Positions 42,352 to 56,776 of a stretch of DNA of 64,000 bases are shown here, piece after piece; within the stretch, counting starts at the first letter, position 1; each line of letters begins with the position of its first letter. The notes beneath the pieces were generated by a model that searched no databases, was not told where the DNA came from, and worked only from the letters and a program-made list of their open reading frames with translations. Source of the DNA: Baylisascaris procyonis (Eukaryota > Nematoda > Chromadorea > Rhabditida > Ascarididae). The stretch lies in the NCBI GenBank assembly GCA_037389465.1, contig JAZARR010000267.1, forward strand, positions 83,637-147,636. Reading direction: 5' to 3'. The position numbers were made by a program, and so were the translations under genes.

Positions 42352-42418
42352 CAACCATCTTTTGGAGAGCAAATTTACAGAAGTCTTCGTCGTTAATGCC
42401 ATTAAATCGCCGGCTATG
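42352..42418 (-). CDS. Gene B, first visible exon (right arm)
   Basis: Mirror of 32990-33056. Confidence 0.42.
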
Positions 42419-42571
42419 CTAGTGAACGTTTCTACAGGTATAAGATGACAGATGAGTGTGTAGGGGATTAAGCATGTTACAGACATTTGAGAACCCTCTC
42501 TTCTTCCGTCAAGAATTTTGAATTAAAACATCTTATCACTCGTTATTTTATTTTTAATGGCTGGATAGAGG

Positions 42572-42781
42572 ATGAAAATGCAGAAAATTAGCGAAAGAAA
42601 TCGGAGGTGTTGCTTGGCAATAGCACTAAATATACGAGCTGGTGCGGTGGAGGGTCAGCATCTTAATGTTGCTGAGAGCCATGGCCTCGTGCTTGTGAAG
42701 GTCAGTGTTTTAGATTCACTGAGGGTCAATGCCATAGGCCTTCAAATGTCAATCTGCAACATTTTATGCGCAATTCCGTAA
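42572..42781 (+). CDS. Small outward frame, 69 codons (right arm)
   Basis: Mirror of 32627-32836 with no difference in the protein. Confidence 0.25.
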   Translation: MKMQKISERNRRCCLAIALNIRAGAVEGQHLNVAESHGLVLVKVSVLDSLRVNAIGLQMSICNILCAIP

Positions 42782-43249
42782 CATTTTGTCCGCGCTGCCC
42801 TGCGATCGAATGGATGGCTTGAAATTTTTCATTAAAATTGGAAAGTATGCCACTGTTACTTTTAAATGCATGTGAGAGTTCATAGGAAGGAAGCCGTGGG
42901 CGAGACTCAGTGTTTTCACTCTCACTCCCATCTAAGGGAGGCCAAAAGCCGGAGCTCTTCGTGATGCTCGTCCGGTTACCGCCTAAGAAATTACCAATCG
43001 AATTCAGCCCATCCATCAAAATCCAATGCCTTGTCACTTTTTTGCCTTCTAAAATGAGATTAAGGCCAAAGTGGAGCCGTTTGACACGATGAAGGAGATA
43101 CAAGCCGGATTACAGCAATTGCTTGCAGTGGTTTAGGACAAAGGCCTACAGGGAATGCCTGAGGGGAAGTGGAATCTGCGGGATCACTGCGTAAATACAG
43201 AAGAAAAACATTTCGAAAGGGATGAAAGCCAGATTCTTCCTAATCATAC

Positions 43250-43397
43250 CTCATATGGATCTCGTTTCAGTTCCATCAAGGCTACGTTCTCACTGTTTCC
43301 GGTGGAGGATAATAGAGGCCACTCATCCACATGAAAGGTTTTTCTTTGATAGTTTCTTATTCCTGTCATTTTTATCCCTCACTTTCTTCCACGTTAC
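43250..43397 (-). pseudogene. Exon of gene C with one frame break (right arm)
   Basis: Mirror of 32011-32158; the same apparent one-base loss. Confidence 0.38.
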
Positions 43398-43517
43398 CTT
43401 TGAGGAGAAGAAGTTAATCAATTTTCTCCACGCTCCGCGACGTACCGTTATGGTCTGCTTTTGCCAACACTTGCTAACTTTTAAATGATTGAGCAGATGT
43501 ACACATTTTAAAATTAC

Positions 43518-43550
43518 CGGAAGATGCAGAACTCGGTTCTCGTTCGGACC
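43518..43550 (-). CDS. Micro-exon of gene C (right arm)
   Basis: Mirror of 31858-31890; splice signals unchanged. Confidence 0.38.
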
Positions 43551-44146
43551 CTGAAAAGAATCCTTGATCATTCGCTGCATCCGTAGAAGACTTCAGTTTC
43601 TTCTCAAATGGTTACTTTTTTGTACCTTAGCCATTTCAAAAATCAGTTCATGCAATTTCCAATCGTTTCGAAAAGCTCAAAAATCGAAGTTTGGAAAATT
43701 ATCCACTTTCTGTTACTTGAAATGCAAAGCTGTTGATGTTGTTCGGCAACCATTTTCCATCAGAAATCGGTGATACTGAATGCGAATTGCGTTTAGATTT
43801 AAATGGTGATTCAGAAAATATGACTCGTTTTTGATGGCTCAGCCCTTCCTCGGAAAATTTGTGAAAACTTTCGAAATCATTCAATAAGAAATTTCGTAAT
43901 TTTTCGTAGATTTTTACATTCTATGCGAGGTAAAATGAATGCGAATTCGTGTGAAGGGAATAAAACAAGCGCAGAAAACGTTCTCAGACTTAGAATTCTT
44001 GCGATCGCTGAAAATTTGCATTTTTAAGAAAACAATCACTTTATCATTCTGAAAGTTCTGCTCATTTGTCCGTTTTGTACACTAAATGCATTGAAATAAA
44101 ATAGCAATAGGTATGCTGGAGGCGGCTTACCTAGCTAAGAGGAATG

Positions 44147-44658
44147 CTATAAAATCAGTGATAACCCAGAGTAAATGCTTTCGCGAAATGGCTTTCGAGT
44201 GAAGATGTACGATGCATTTAACCGCCAACCTTGTTGTGCTCTCTCCTCTTCAACTCGTCGGAGCAAGTTTCTTTTCAGTGGAAACCGTCCTTTCTCCAGT
44301 AATCGTTCGACAGACTTCTTTGTAGGTAATACTCTTTCTTTTTCTCTGAATCTCTCCCGTGCTTTTAGTTTCGAGAGCTGTCGTTCTCGTTCACTCTTTG
44401 AGAGTGGCAGTTCTTGTTCCATACATCTTACTACCGATTGTCTTCTTGAACGCGGTCGTTTCTGCTGAACGGTCCTCTCTATCGATTTTCTCTTTGAAGG
44501 TGAACGCTCGTATTCTTTGACATTCTCTGGCAGCTTTTCCTCCGAAGACAATCGCTCCTTCTCAGTATTTCTTTGCATTGATTTCGGCGTCGATTCCACC
44601 TTATCATTTCTGCGCGCTTTATTGGGTTCACCGCTGCTATCGTTTTCTTCGGAGTTAT
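44147..44658 (-). CDS. Charged protein exon, gene C (right arm)
   Basis: Mirror of 30750-31261; the 190-codon frame containing it is identical in sequence. Confidence 0.5.
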
Positions 44659-47201
44659 CTGTGAATCGAAACAAATTCAATGAAATAAGAAAAAATTCAT
44701 TACTCTTCTGTATGCACAAGAAGTCAAATCAAATTATGCAAAAAATAAAGGAGTAACGTCACTGCGATTAGTTTTTGATCGTCAAATTATTGCTGTTATG
44801 GCACATTAACCCCTAAGGTGTCTGAGTCTATTTGCTCGAAATACTCTGCGATCGTTCTACTTTTTTCATTTTGTTGTTGCTTTTATTATTTGTTTTATTG
44901 ATATATTCTTCTTATTCATTTACCTTTTGTGCTTTTCCCATTCAAGGATCTCAAAATAAGAATGAAAATAAAATTACTTCGAAATAACCAAAATGGGATA
45001 GATGAAACACTTGAAAAAAATATTTGGCTTTTTCGAAATGAAACGATAAAAATTCCGAGAAAGTCATGCTTCCTCACGTGCAATGAAACAATATATTTTT
45101 CGAAACGGCACAGCAGACGTTCGGCGCATTTTTTTCAACATCAATTTGTAATACTGAGTATGTATGAGTTACTATGCAGCGTATGAATCGATTGAACAAG
45201 TTCGGTTTTTATCTTTTGAATTTAATACACCAATAAGTGGCCAAAAATTTGCGATTTTCCCATCCAGTTTATGAAATTAAACAGATGTATGCGAAATCTA
45301 CACGCAGCAATAGAGAAGATGGAAACTTTTGAGAAGTTAACGTCGTTTCGTTTACAGCAGTAAATCCAAAAACTAGTCGAACTGAACTTCAGGAAACAAT
45401 AACTGTCAACTATTCAAAATTCGATTGGCTCAAGGATTGGCTCAAGGACCTTGATCAGATAAGTTCTTTGTGATTAAAGGTGAGCGATAATGAAGTTTTA
45501 AAAAGGTAAAGTTAGCATGTGAAGATTTTCAAGTTTCACTTGAAGCAAGAAGTTGAAAAGTAAAAACAAGAAGATTTTCTAGGATATTCGGTCATTATTT
45601 TCCAAAATATTTGGTCATTGAAGTTTGGCAGCCTTTGTTATTCGACCAATCGACCGAAAAACCTTTACTGCTTGAGGGAACATCTTGGATCTTTAAACCT
45701 CAGCCTTAGAATGTGATGCGGGCAGCAGGATTGCATCTCAGGAAGTTCATACAAAAGTGAGTTTCTTTTGCTCTTCAATGTACCTTTCAAACTGTCATCA
45801 AGAATTCACTACTTACTTAAAGTTGGTTCATTGTCGAATTTCATTTACAAAATTAATGTGAAAAGAAACTGCAGTAAAATTAACTTAATGGTTTCTCGTT
45901 AACTTCATAAGCAATATGAAAGAAATGCTGTTTTATCCACAAAATGTGTTGGCTTCCAAGGAATTTGAAAGCAAAAGGAAACGAAAAAAGAGACTAATTG
46001 GTTTCCAGCGTTGTCATGATGAGCACATTTAAACGCATCAATTTCCTGTCTCATCTTCTTGAAAGCTAAACGCATTCTCTTTTAGGCTGCCAAAAGATCG
46101 AATATGTTGAATTCCGCGAGGAATTTTCTGTTCCTAGTCGTTTTTTTCTAAATCTTTTGTAGAATATTGATTATTTTATAATTATAGCTTTCAATAAGCG
46201 ACCACTCCTTTGAAAGGCAGAAGGATTATATATCTCAACATTTATGATAAAAAGTCACCATAAAATAAGAGAAAGATGGAAACAAACGTTGTCTTTTATC
46301 GTCATTGTCAGAATTCTCCACAAGTACTTCTGCTGAATAGATAATCGTAAAATTATAATAATAAGGTATTGCCGCAAATTCAATTCCTCTCGCAGCTTTT
46401 GGTATACCTAACTTCAGCGGTTATATCAAAAATATTTAAGCATTCGCTGAGATAAATCAAAAATTCAACTATAAAACCGTTGAGTGATGTTCGATGAAAG
46501 AGTATTGAAGGTGATCTCTGTTGTCTAACTTAGTGTTTAAAAAAAGATTGCGCTTTCGGCGTATATTTTATGAATGAGCTAAATGCATTTCTTCCACTTG
46601 TTGGAAATGGGTAAACAATTCGTTCCTCGTCCTTCTAGTCTTTCGAATGATTTCATTTGCTATCGGCGTTTTTGTTGAACACTCCTTCTCATTATTTCAA
46701 TAGTTGACAACATGTGAATGTTCACATCATCAAAAATTCAACGAAGCGTACTCTTTTATGGGCTTTCCCCTCCTATATGAAGTCGATTTTATTTCAAACC
46801 GCCCATCATTATTTCAAGCAACCTTGAAAGGTATGCGTGGAGGTTTCCGTTCGCATAGATTAGGCGGGAGGAGGGAGGGGAAGCGAGTACAGATCTTAAT
46901 CTAGTACTTCTATGTGTACGACTGCCAAGTGGATGCTCTAAATACTTTGCATTTTTTTCATTGTGCAAAGACAACATTCCAAGGGTTAGGACGGCGGTGG
47001 GATACGAAAAAGGTATTAGAGTGATTGAAGGAGATCTGGTTTGCGGGGATAACCAAATCGCTCTTTTGTTTACGGGTCTTACTTGCACTGCCGTTTTAGT
47101 TGATGCATTCTTACCACATAGATATCGGTTTTTACTCTACAACACTAAGAAAGTGTCCACAGACAATACCTTCTTCCGAATCTTGTTCTTCTATTTCCTC
47201 T

Positions 47202-47449
47202 TCAATACGTATCTCTTCTTCTACTGACTGAAATGTACATCAGACAATTTAGAGTTGCTACAAAGAAGCCTATCGTGACAATGCCTTGTATTGCTCCAGA
47301 AAGACCGCTTCCGGGCACATCATGAAATGCGACTTCCACTTTCCCTATTTTTCACCACCACACCCCGTTAGGTTAGTAGCTTTTTTCGAATCCAGTAATG
47401 TAATTAATTTTCCACATGTACCATCAGTAATCCACCAGTCAGTAATCCA
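47202..47449 (-). pseudogene. Last exon of a membrane protein, one frame break (right arm)
   Basis: Mirror of 27961-28208 with the same five-base A run and the same frame break. Confidence 0.4.
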
Positions 47450-49807
47450 CTGGAAGAAAAATATGGGTGTTGTAGTTTAGCAGCATGCATTTTTAGGCAG
47501 GTTGCTTAGCTATGCCATCCGAATAAAGGTGCTTTGAAACAATGAAAAAATTTTATCAAGATGTTAGTGTGACTATCACTGCGTGTAAATGCTCAATTGT
47601 TAACACTGAGTTAATTCCAGTCACTTCAACTTCGACTGGAATATTCCAACAATCACCTAACATTCCCGCTGTCTCATCTCTATCGCTAAATTTTGCAATC
47701 AACATAGTTAAGCTCACGCAAAAAAAAAGAAAAACAACGAACAATTGAAATGTCATTGTACGACACCTACTGTTTATCCGAGATTGAACTATCAAAAAAA
47801 TACAACCATTATTTGGATTAATCGAATGACCGACATTAAATATTCATATTTCAGTCTTTTTTTTAAATTCAGCCTGCACTTACAATGGTTGAATGAATTG
47901 ATGTAGAGTGCAGATCACCGACCTGTTTGCACCTCCAAATTTGTCCTTTGTCAGTAACAGTTATTCCAAATGAGATGTCATTGTGAGTTATGACTCCACC
48001 ATCAACAACTATAAAATGACAAACGGCTGTACAAATCATAGAGATTAGAGCTGTTGTTATCCGATGGTTTATGAAAGAGCACTGTCGAAGTGATCTTCGA
48101 ATCGAATTCTTCATGAACGCAAAAAGACAAAACAATATGACTAAGACTTCAAACGCTCTCACAGCACATTCCAACGACTGCTAACTGACAACATTGTCAT
48201 CAAGATAACCAGCGGCTATGGATGCGAACGACGGATCTCGACGAGGCTATAAAAGCGGCGCGACAATTCATTCGGGGCCAGAGTAGCTACAGAGCTACGC
48301 ATGGAACGGAAATGGTCCGACAAGCACTTTGTAGATTTCAAATGACGGCAGTTCATAGCATCACAGTGAAAATGGCGAAGAGTGTTTCCGCCATTTAATG
48401 CATACTTCAACATTGCGTTTATTATTTTCCTATTTATTGGATTTTAACTTCACCAATGAGAAAGAAAGAAAGAAATGAAGCAAGAGATCAGACGCAATTT
48501 ATTTGTCTACTTTTGAATAAACGAGGAACAGGCAGCGATGATGTTGCCTTCCTCATCTTCCACAGTCTTTATTTCTTCTCCACTGCAATTTTGATATGTG
48601 TTTCATTATAAAATTACTAGTACTATACATTCAAACTACATTACTCACGAATTTTTCTGTTTTTAGAAACAAATATCGCCAGCGTAAAAATACTTCAATT
48701 GCGAACAAACTTACTGATTATTTTGAATTTAGTTTCGCCAATTTCAGCGCCTCTAATGAATGGCTCTCGAGGGTCATAGCAGGAAGGCGCGATTATGTAA
48801 CGCGGTGACAAATAATTGCCACCAACCTTCCCGGGCTGGAAAAAACGATTTGTCAACATCTCTTTTGAAACATCTTAACACTCACATATGAATGCAGCGA
48901 GGTTCAGAAGAAAATCTTTGGCGAAAGGGGTGTCTATGAAGGGGGATTCTCTCAAACCATCATGCCACCTGAAATGAAAGTTTTCCTTCAAAGTGGTGGT
49001 GAGAGCGGAAACTGCTTTCTCTCGAGAATTGCTACTTTATGTTCTCGCAAATGGCCTATAAAGGAAGAGCGAGAATGTTTTTTTAAACATAAATCGTGCT
49101 CATGCTTTCAAAGAGTTGTTATTTAACGGCGTAACTCTTCAATAAATTATTTTCTGCAAGAGATCGCAAATTTGAGAGATACTTTATATGCGAGGAGCAC
49201 CTCATGTCATTCACTGGTGGCCTCATGTGATAACAACACAAGATGCTAGGTGCCGACAACAAAACACATCTCACAGTTTGCTGTATTTGCATTGAATGAG
49301 TAACACCGAATTACTCATCACAGTAGTTGCACTCGTACAGATCGTTCGTTTTGAATTGACCGTTTGAAAATATGAGCATCCAACATTTGGTATCCTTTTC
49401 TTCAAATTCCATCATTGACTTTACTACCTATCGTCAAAAATTTACCGCATGAGTTGATGACGAAATTTCTTTCATTTGCTGTCACATTTGCGACTGGTCA
49501 TTTCTTATGAAAAACAGTTTAATATGGTTAATTACAAGTATATCAATGAAGATGAATAGCCATGCAAATTGTTGCGTTGCTTCTAATCGAGTAAGAGTGG
49601 AGTATTTGATCAGCTCGTTTTAAGTCGGTTTATGCATTCAGAAATTATTTCGTCACCTCAGGATCGACCACGTTACTGGAATATCATCGATTCTCATCTC
49701 CTTTTCAATATAGATGAGAGGAATAGCGTTTTTTTTTAATAAATCGACGCGAGAAATAAGACAATCTCAAGAAAGCCACAATAAGTGACTTTTAGTTTGT
49801 CCCGTGC

Positions 49808-50063
49808 GGCGCATTATGTTGCACTTGTCGAAAATTCAAAAATTGCTCATATGTTTTCAGAAATACCAATGCACCCATATATTTGCTGTTTTCATGAAAT
49901 CACTATCTGAAGGTTGTTGCATAAAGAGACAATAACTTGCTTTTTATTACTGCCCCTTTTGTCGGTTGTGCTATACTATCCCTTATTGTGGAAATTATTG
50001 TTCACAGGAAATGCTAGAAAAGAAGTGTGGGAATTTGTGAGTAAAGGTCTTGGTGAAGAGTGA
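49808..50063 (+). pseudogene. Last exon of the outward membrane protein, broken (right arm)
   Basis: Mirror of 25347-25604; two extra bases (CATAAAGAGACAAT against CATAAAGACAAT in the left arm) destroy the frame just before the membrane helix. Confidence 0.4.
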
Positions 50064-50561
50064 TGTGTTATATTTTAACGACGAAAGTAGTTTATTGCGA
50101 TCTCTTTTATCTTAATTTAATATGGCAAGTTGTTTTGCTCAAAGCTGTGTTCGTTCGATTGGTCTTGATTTCTTTAACACTGCGGGTTATAATTTCCCCT
50201 TCGATGGCCGTATTCGGAAATGAACAGGTAGTGGCGGCTTTGTTTGCGTCGATGGTGTTTTCATAACCTATTTGTAATGATTATTGCTCGTCTTTCGGCT
50301 CTAATAAACGGCCAACATTATCGTGCTAAGGTTCTAAATAAACGACGGCATTATCACCGGTGTTTTTCTGACGCACTCTCACGGATGGAGCAACAACCGT
50401 AACTTCAACTGTTCATATATCACCCAGCCAAACATAATTTGAGAAGCCGCGTTCAGCTTTACAGGAAAATTTCACCAGTGCACTCGCCACTGACGGGGCC
50501 AGTCTCATATGATGTAAAATAGCCTGATATTGGCTAGAGACGGCCTATCTGACTGGCAGCG

Positions 50562-50777
50562 ATGACCAAGGAAGTTCATGAGGATTGGGGCTCTGACGTA
50601 TGTGAGGAACAAATTTTAGAAAGGCTCGTGACGTCGACATCCCTCTCGAATGCTTTTGTGAGGGAATTGTCTCACAACAAGATTGTTAATTTAAAAATTG
50701 AACGGATTTCATTATCTGCCCTTCTTCATGCCGTTATTAGGGCAGTTTATCTTACAGGTGGACTAGACTACCCGTAG
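50562..50777 (+). CDS. Small outward gene candidate, 71 codons (right arm)
   Basis: Mirror of 24646-24861 with no amino-acid difference, although a 13-bp indel lies only 90 bp upstream (near 50468). Confidence 0.35.
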   Translation: MTKEVHEDWGSDVCEEQILERLVTSTSLSNAFVRELSHNKIVNLKIERISLSALLHAVIRAVYLTGGLDYP

Positions 50778-52555
50778 AATTGAATTTCACGATAGCTTCA
50801 ATTATCACTGCATCATTTATTTTTGAGTTGAATTTTTTTCAGATGTAATACATATCCGGCGATATACTAAAAGTTCACGAGCGCTGCGATGAAAGAGTGA
50901 AGAAAACTGAAAAGTAAAAAAAACGCATTTCTTAATTTTCAGTGAAAATGAAATAATCACGTCACATAGAAATACCTTGAGAGTTTTTTTTGGAAAAAAG
51001 AACACTTTCTTTGGGATGTGCATGGGCTGATATACTGATCGAGAGGATGATGCACTCACAGCGAAACCACAGCGAAACAAGCACGCAAATTAGGGGAATC
51101 TGATTTTTGATGAACAGTCGCGATTTTTAAATAGTCAGAAGATAGTGTGGTAAGATGAGGTCTTTTCACATCGAGATTCACTTTTATCATTCAGTTTTAT
51201 CACCGTATTTATTTGAGCGAGGATCACTCAGAGTGGTGATAACTGCCAGAAAATATAAGATCAACGCGATGTTCTCAACAATAGTGGATAAAGATAACAA
51301 AACATAAGAAAGCAAAAGAGTGGGGAGGGGGAGGGGTAGGTTAACTGACTAAGTAGTAGAGATTAGAAGCTTGCCATTAAGAAAATTTGGAGACTGAAAG
51401 GTTAGCAACTGAATCTAGACGAAATTTACGTGCAGAATAGTGGTAGTATGTATTTGATGAATTTATGCGCTGGAGGAATCCACAAGGAAAGAAAGAAACA
51501 AACTTAACCAGATAGTGGATTTCAAAGAACTTTTGTAGAATCTTAATGGAAGCGAAAAAATGATAGACACCGAACGAGTAATAAAAGGAATGTATGACGG
51601 ATGTATCACGAAAAAAATCATTGGACAGCAAATAAAACAATAAAAAGTTAGATTGCAGATGTATTGAAGAAGAGTGTCAAAAAGTGCACATCGTGATATC
51701 AACAAAATTAGAGCCCTACTGAATTTAAATAAACATTCCAAACTTCATAGAATACTTCATTTTGAAACAGATGTGCTATGCCAACCTTGTAATATTTGAA
51801 ATATCGACTTTTTAGTTTTACTTTAAAAGCGACACGCTGATCTCCAACACACAACATTCGATGTCTTGAAAGACCACCAGCAGTTGTTATCTGAACTTGT
51901 CGCCGTTTGAGAAGACATTTCCTTTGTTGTCTTCAGAGTGCTATTTTTTGTGCATCTCGCTAGAGGTAAAGCGTTAAAACAATGCGTAAACTGAACTAAT
52001 GCCGGTAAAACACCAATCTGCCTCATAGGTACATTGTTGCATGACTATTATGTATGCATCTGCTCATTAACGTGAAGAAGAACTTCTGCATGAATTGATC
52101 AATGGAAGGTCACATTGTCGGTCTCACATTTTATTACGTGCCGAATTGGTCAACGTTTAAATAATCCTTTTCGTGCACCAACCTCGACCATAATCAATCT
52201 TATTTTTGATGCTTTCCGCCTAATACAACACTCATTTAGATCTTAAAGTGACTAAGTGGAGAAAAATTTGCAACTTGAACCTCAGCGGTAGCAGGAGTGA
52301 TATAAACTGCAGCTGGCATATCGAGAAATTTAAAAGGCCTCCGAATTCATCGATTTATGGACTTTATGTAGAACAAACCGCGAACGACACCAAAAACTGA
52401 AAAACTGAGATCATATGAAACTGAAAAGAAAACTTTAATTTTGCTCGGAAATACATATAAGCAAATCAGTGGGTTATGCGGTATCCTCGCTAGAAAGTTG
52501 AATGGAAAATGGGCTCGGATGAAAAATGAAAACGCGATTTTTTTATGCAAAATGG

Positions 52556-52577
52556 ATATATATATATATATATATAT
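52556..52577. repeat. (TA)n microsatellite, right arm, distal
   Basis: Shorter allele of the left-arm repeat at 22839-22864. Confidence 0.95.
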
Positions 52578-52705
52578 GCTTACTTACATTACTTAGAAGT
52601 CGTTATTCAACGAGATGTCCCTGTCGCAACAGACAGTCCCGTGGCGACGTTCCGCATGGGCCCTTCCATAACGATCTGTCTACTGCTTTTCTTCTCCATG
52701 TTGAC

Positions 52706-52707
<2 letters not shown>

Positions 52708-52748
<41 letters not shown>
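52708..52748. repeat. (TA)n microsatellite, right arm, proximal
   Basis: Mirror of 22668-22707; flanked on its right by a deletion relative to the left arm. Confidence 0.95.
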
Positions 52749-52751
<3 letters not shown>

Positions 52752-54584
52752 AACTCGCGCGTATTTTTGAAATTTCCACTATGTTTCAGGCCCATTCGGT
52801 CTTCTTACCATCAAAGCACTCCTCTTACCGTTGGTACACCGTTGGTAGTGGCGTTTCCATCATTCAAACATTTCCGAGCGTTCCTTCCCGATACTCCAAG
52901 CGCTCCTAGCTAATTTTCCTCCTGTCGTTTCACTCGATTCAAAACGTCGCCATTTCAACGTTGCCTTCGAGTTGTGATACAAAAGAAGTCTGTAAATCAG
53001 GTGGGAAAGGAGGCTGTGGAACAATTGTTACCCTGTGTGTAACTAGCGACCGACAGATTAATAGCGTTCTGTTTAAGATATGTGGAAAGGGAAAGGGGAG
53101 TGACAAGCAAAGCGCTTGTCCTATCTCAACAAATAAATTAAAAATGTGATTAGAAGCATCCGCAGTTGTTTCTGTCTGTTTTGTGGTCCAGCTTTGATGA
53201 AGATTTTCAGATAAAAGTACATGTTTTACCAATCGGCTAGAACTTTTCCTATTTTTGTGATAAACTCGTGGATCTTCATGGGATTTCGACGTTCTTTAAA
53301 ATCGGTTTGGATAAAGAACATTTAATTTTATTTTGCAAACCACGGCAAGTAATTGTGATGATCGATTTTGTTGCACAGGTCAGATGCACTGGGTATCACT
53401 CCAGTTATCGCTATTTCGTAAAATAATAAAGCCGTTAATTCACTTTGACGTCTTTTTCGCGATGCCTGTAACGCACTTACCTGCTTTGCGGATGATGTAA
53501 ACACAACGAAAGTATAATATTGTGAGAGTGGTCAAGCAGTAGAAGTTGATCTTGCTTCTAATATATAAATTTTTCTAATTGTGTTTGCTGACGACTTTTC
53601 TGATCGATTTTCCTGACAGAACTAGATACATGTTAGTATGTAATTTTTTCGGCAGATTCAAAAAGGAGAAAGTAGAAAAATTCACTTAAGAGAAGACTTA
53701 GGCGGAACGGAAAGTGCTTGCCCATGTATGCATTGAAAAGCCGGTCCATGCCATCAATGCCATTTTTTCTTCCATTATGTTGGAAAGGTGTAAGCAGCGA
53801 AGTTATTTAACGGCGAAGGTCTCACAATGACATTATTGAGATTTTTGAATCAGACTTACGGCAAAGTTCCTTCATACTAGAATCTACTCAAGAATCTTCG
53901 GAAGTGTCCTGGCCCAATTTAAGCACTTTGTTTTCTCAAGAAGGTATTAGTCCATGATGACTCGAAATAACCTCATAATAGAAGCCTCTCGAATTTCATT
54001 TGAAATCTTAGGCAATTTCATGACAGAACGGTAAACTGATGAGAAGTGCTGCTAAGAACAATTCTAGCGGTTTTATCTCAGCGGCATTTCTTTTGATTTA
54101 TTAGCTTTCCAAGCGCTTTGAAAAAAGACAATTTTTCAAAAGGACGTTTCACAAAAGTCTGTTTTAAAAATGGTATTAATCTATTGTAGATGAATTTTAT
54201 GAAGCATGTGGACAATGAAATTTTCCGTCACTTTCTTCACCCTTGAACATTTTCTCGATTTGTTGTTCAGTGCGTGCATTTTACCTTTATTCTGCAGATT
54301 ATGTTAACAGGTGGTGAAAAACAACAGAAACTACTGAATTCCACCCCAATATGCAAATAAATGCACTGATGGGTTAATGAAAAATGCATGCAGGCGCATG
54401 GGTGCACATCGGCGATTGCTATTACTTAAATATAGAAGTGCCATTAAGTAGCGCTGATAAGACGCTAAACAACGAGGAACTGCAAGGAATATCAGCAAAG
54501 GCCAGATCAACTGCTTCCGTGTAGAGCAGTAGAAAGGACGAACACAGGACAGATCAAACTGTCTACGAATGCTTTGATGATCTC

Positions 54585-54854
54585 ATGGTTGAACAAACTG
54601 TCTATAAATGCCTTGAGGCAAAACTCGGGGGAGCGTATTTGCTTGCAGAGTCAGTGTTAGTTTCGATGTTCCTGACGGATTCGAAGAGCATCGGGTGCGC
54701 CGGCGTTGGAGCGGCGTGCTATGATCGTCAATCGCACAGGGGCACTGTGGATAGTGCGGAGGCCATGTTGGGCAAGTCTTCGTCCTCCCTTCCCCATCCC
54801 CGATCTCCTTATTTGTGTGCCGTTTTACGTCAATTTATTTTAAGCGTTGAATAA
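54585..54854 (+). other. GC-richer block with outward 89-codon frame (right arm)
   Basis: Mirror of 20520-20789 with Thr for Pro, Ala for Val and Met for Val changes; the frame is conserved in length. Confidence 0.3.
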
Positions 54855-55539
54855 AACCTTGACTTCTTTTACTGTGCCGGCTTCTCAGAGTACATGGTGA
54901 AAACCTCAAGACAAACTAAACACCCTTACAGAACTCTCGATTTCGCCCTTTACAGATCCGAACACATTTGAAGTGAAAATTGCTTTAGTGCAAAATGATT
55001 GAGAAGGAATTTCGGATAATAACTCCACTAACTGTGTACACTGATAAGGCCGGAGATTTTAGGTGTGTGATTAGATATCTCGATGAATGAGTTTTTTAAT
55101 GAAATCAAATGAGCAGTTATTGCCGCATTTCATGGCAGAGGAAGCGAATGATGTGACACCCTTATTTTCATGATCTGATATGGAGGAGAACGGTCGTCGC
55201 TTAATGCTGAACATACCTTTGTCGTTCGAAAGGTTAATGACAAAACTCGCGTTCCATCGGAATTCAGATTTTTCCGATTTGCGGAAGACTTGACGCGTGA
55301 TATAAACAGAACTTTTTTTCAGGACGAAATTCGATCAAATTTTAGTATTTGGCAGCTTTCAGCCATAGTGTTTAGATTTTTCCCGAAGCGATTATATGGC
55401 GCCAATAAGACCAAGGAATGAGATATTTAGTTCAAAAAATCAACCCTTTCTACTTCCTTCATTAAATAGCTTAGCAAGAATATTGCTACAAAATGTCTCT
55501 ATTGAAACTCTCATAGAATAGTTGATAATTACCACTTAC

Positions 55540-55705
55540 CAAAATATATATTTCACCAACCCAAAGTTTTCGAATTCAGATGAAATTGGAATCTCGTTGG
55601 TGACTTTGGCCAATCGGATACCTCTGATCTCTAGCTCTGACGTTGGTTTGCTCAACAAAGTGGCTTCAATTTCTCGATTTTCGAGCCCCACTTCATAAAA
55701 CCATA
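55540..55705 (-). CDS. Candidate exon of gene V or a neighbour (right arm)
   Basis: Mirror of 19669-19834 with the same donor. Confidence 0.38.
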
Positions 55706-55957
55706 CTCTCGAAAGTAGAAATTGGTAAAGAAGTTTGCAAAGCTTATGCTGTTTTCTACAGGTCTTCTAGTACAGAAATTAAACATATTCGACTAGCCGA
55801 ATGGTAGAGGTTGCCACACATAAATGACGCTGCTAGCCAACGTTAGCGAACTTTTTTTCAATGTTATACAAATGCTTTCATTTAAAAAGAAGAGTAGCAA
55901 ATAATGTTGCAAAAAGCGAACACTTTAACCTGTCTAACAGCCTCAAATAAACCTTAC

Positions 55958-56166
55958 CCTTAGTGAAATATATCGCTTCTCAGTTTCGCAGGAAAAAATT
56001 TCGGCTTCAGCAAGTTTCCCTCCTCCCCGTTCCTCCCAAATCTTCCACAACAAAGTTTTTTCCATCATTTCATCAAGAAATTCAGGAAGATGAACTATTT
56101 TTGCATGCTCATGGGCTATATACGATTGCTGGATTGTTGCCAAAATGTTGAAAGAAACAGTGCCAC
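55958..56166 (-). CDS. Exon of unknown gene V, intact (right arm)
   Basis: 209 nt, phase 1 in, phase 0 out, 69 open codons between a TTTATTCAG acceptor and a GTAAGG donor. It encodes GTVSFNILATIQQS at the start and SCETEKRYISLR at the end: mixed, charged, helix-prone, no domain recognised. It is one base longer than the left copy and therefore in frame. Confidence 0.5.
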
Positions 56167-56253
56167 CTGAATAAACATCCTTGCTAATAAAACCCTGTAG
56201 TAGGACATCGCAGCCTCATATTTATTAAAGGTTGCACACAAATATAGGTTGCT

Positions 56254-56404
56254 TTATATAAGTTTGCTCAAAACTGCCTCAAGAAATTCAACAGCAATCA
56301 CCACTCCAGCACATGCGATCGATACATACCTGAATATGCGATACAGCCTGGGATATAAAGCACAAAATGTGCCACTAGAGCAAGCAAAATGCTCCCAAAT
56401 ACTC
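56254..56404 (-). pseudogene. Last exon of paralogue B (right arm)
   Basis: Mirror copy of 18972-19122 with the same frame displacement; the C-terminal frame is identical in sequence. Confidence 0.45.
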
Positions 56405-56595
56405 CTGAAATCAAGTGCATCAGCATCATCATATAAGAAACGTGTTGTGCGAAATAAATGTTTCTTGCAGTCGTTTATGACTGCTGCTGTTCTTTTCAAT
56501 GTCTCTCACGCATTTCATTTCTCTATTTCTCATGAAATAAAGAGAAATACATTTCTACGGTATTCTTCTTGCTAAAAAAATATTTGGATACGAAC

Positions 56596-56776
56596 CGAAA
56601 ATATAGGGCAGCTTATAGTTGAAATCATTCATAGAAAGAAGCTGCTTGAAATCATGACGACCGTCGATGCAATAGTACCAACGATAACCGGTATGATACA
56701 AGTTGATAGCATGTACCGCTGCAGGGAACAAAAATGATATTCCAAGACGTTCGGACTCCCAATACAGGAGTGCTAT
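56596..56776 (-). CDS. Middle exon of paralogue B (right arm)
   Basis: Mirror copy of 18600-18780 with a Val to Leu change next to the LYWESERLG motif. It remains fully open. Confidence 0.5.
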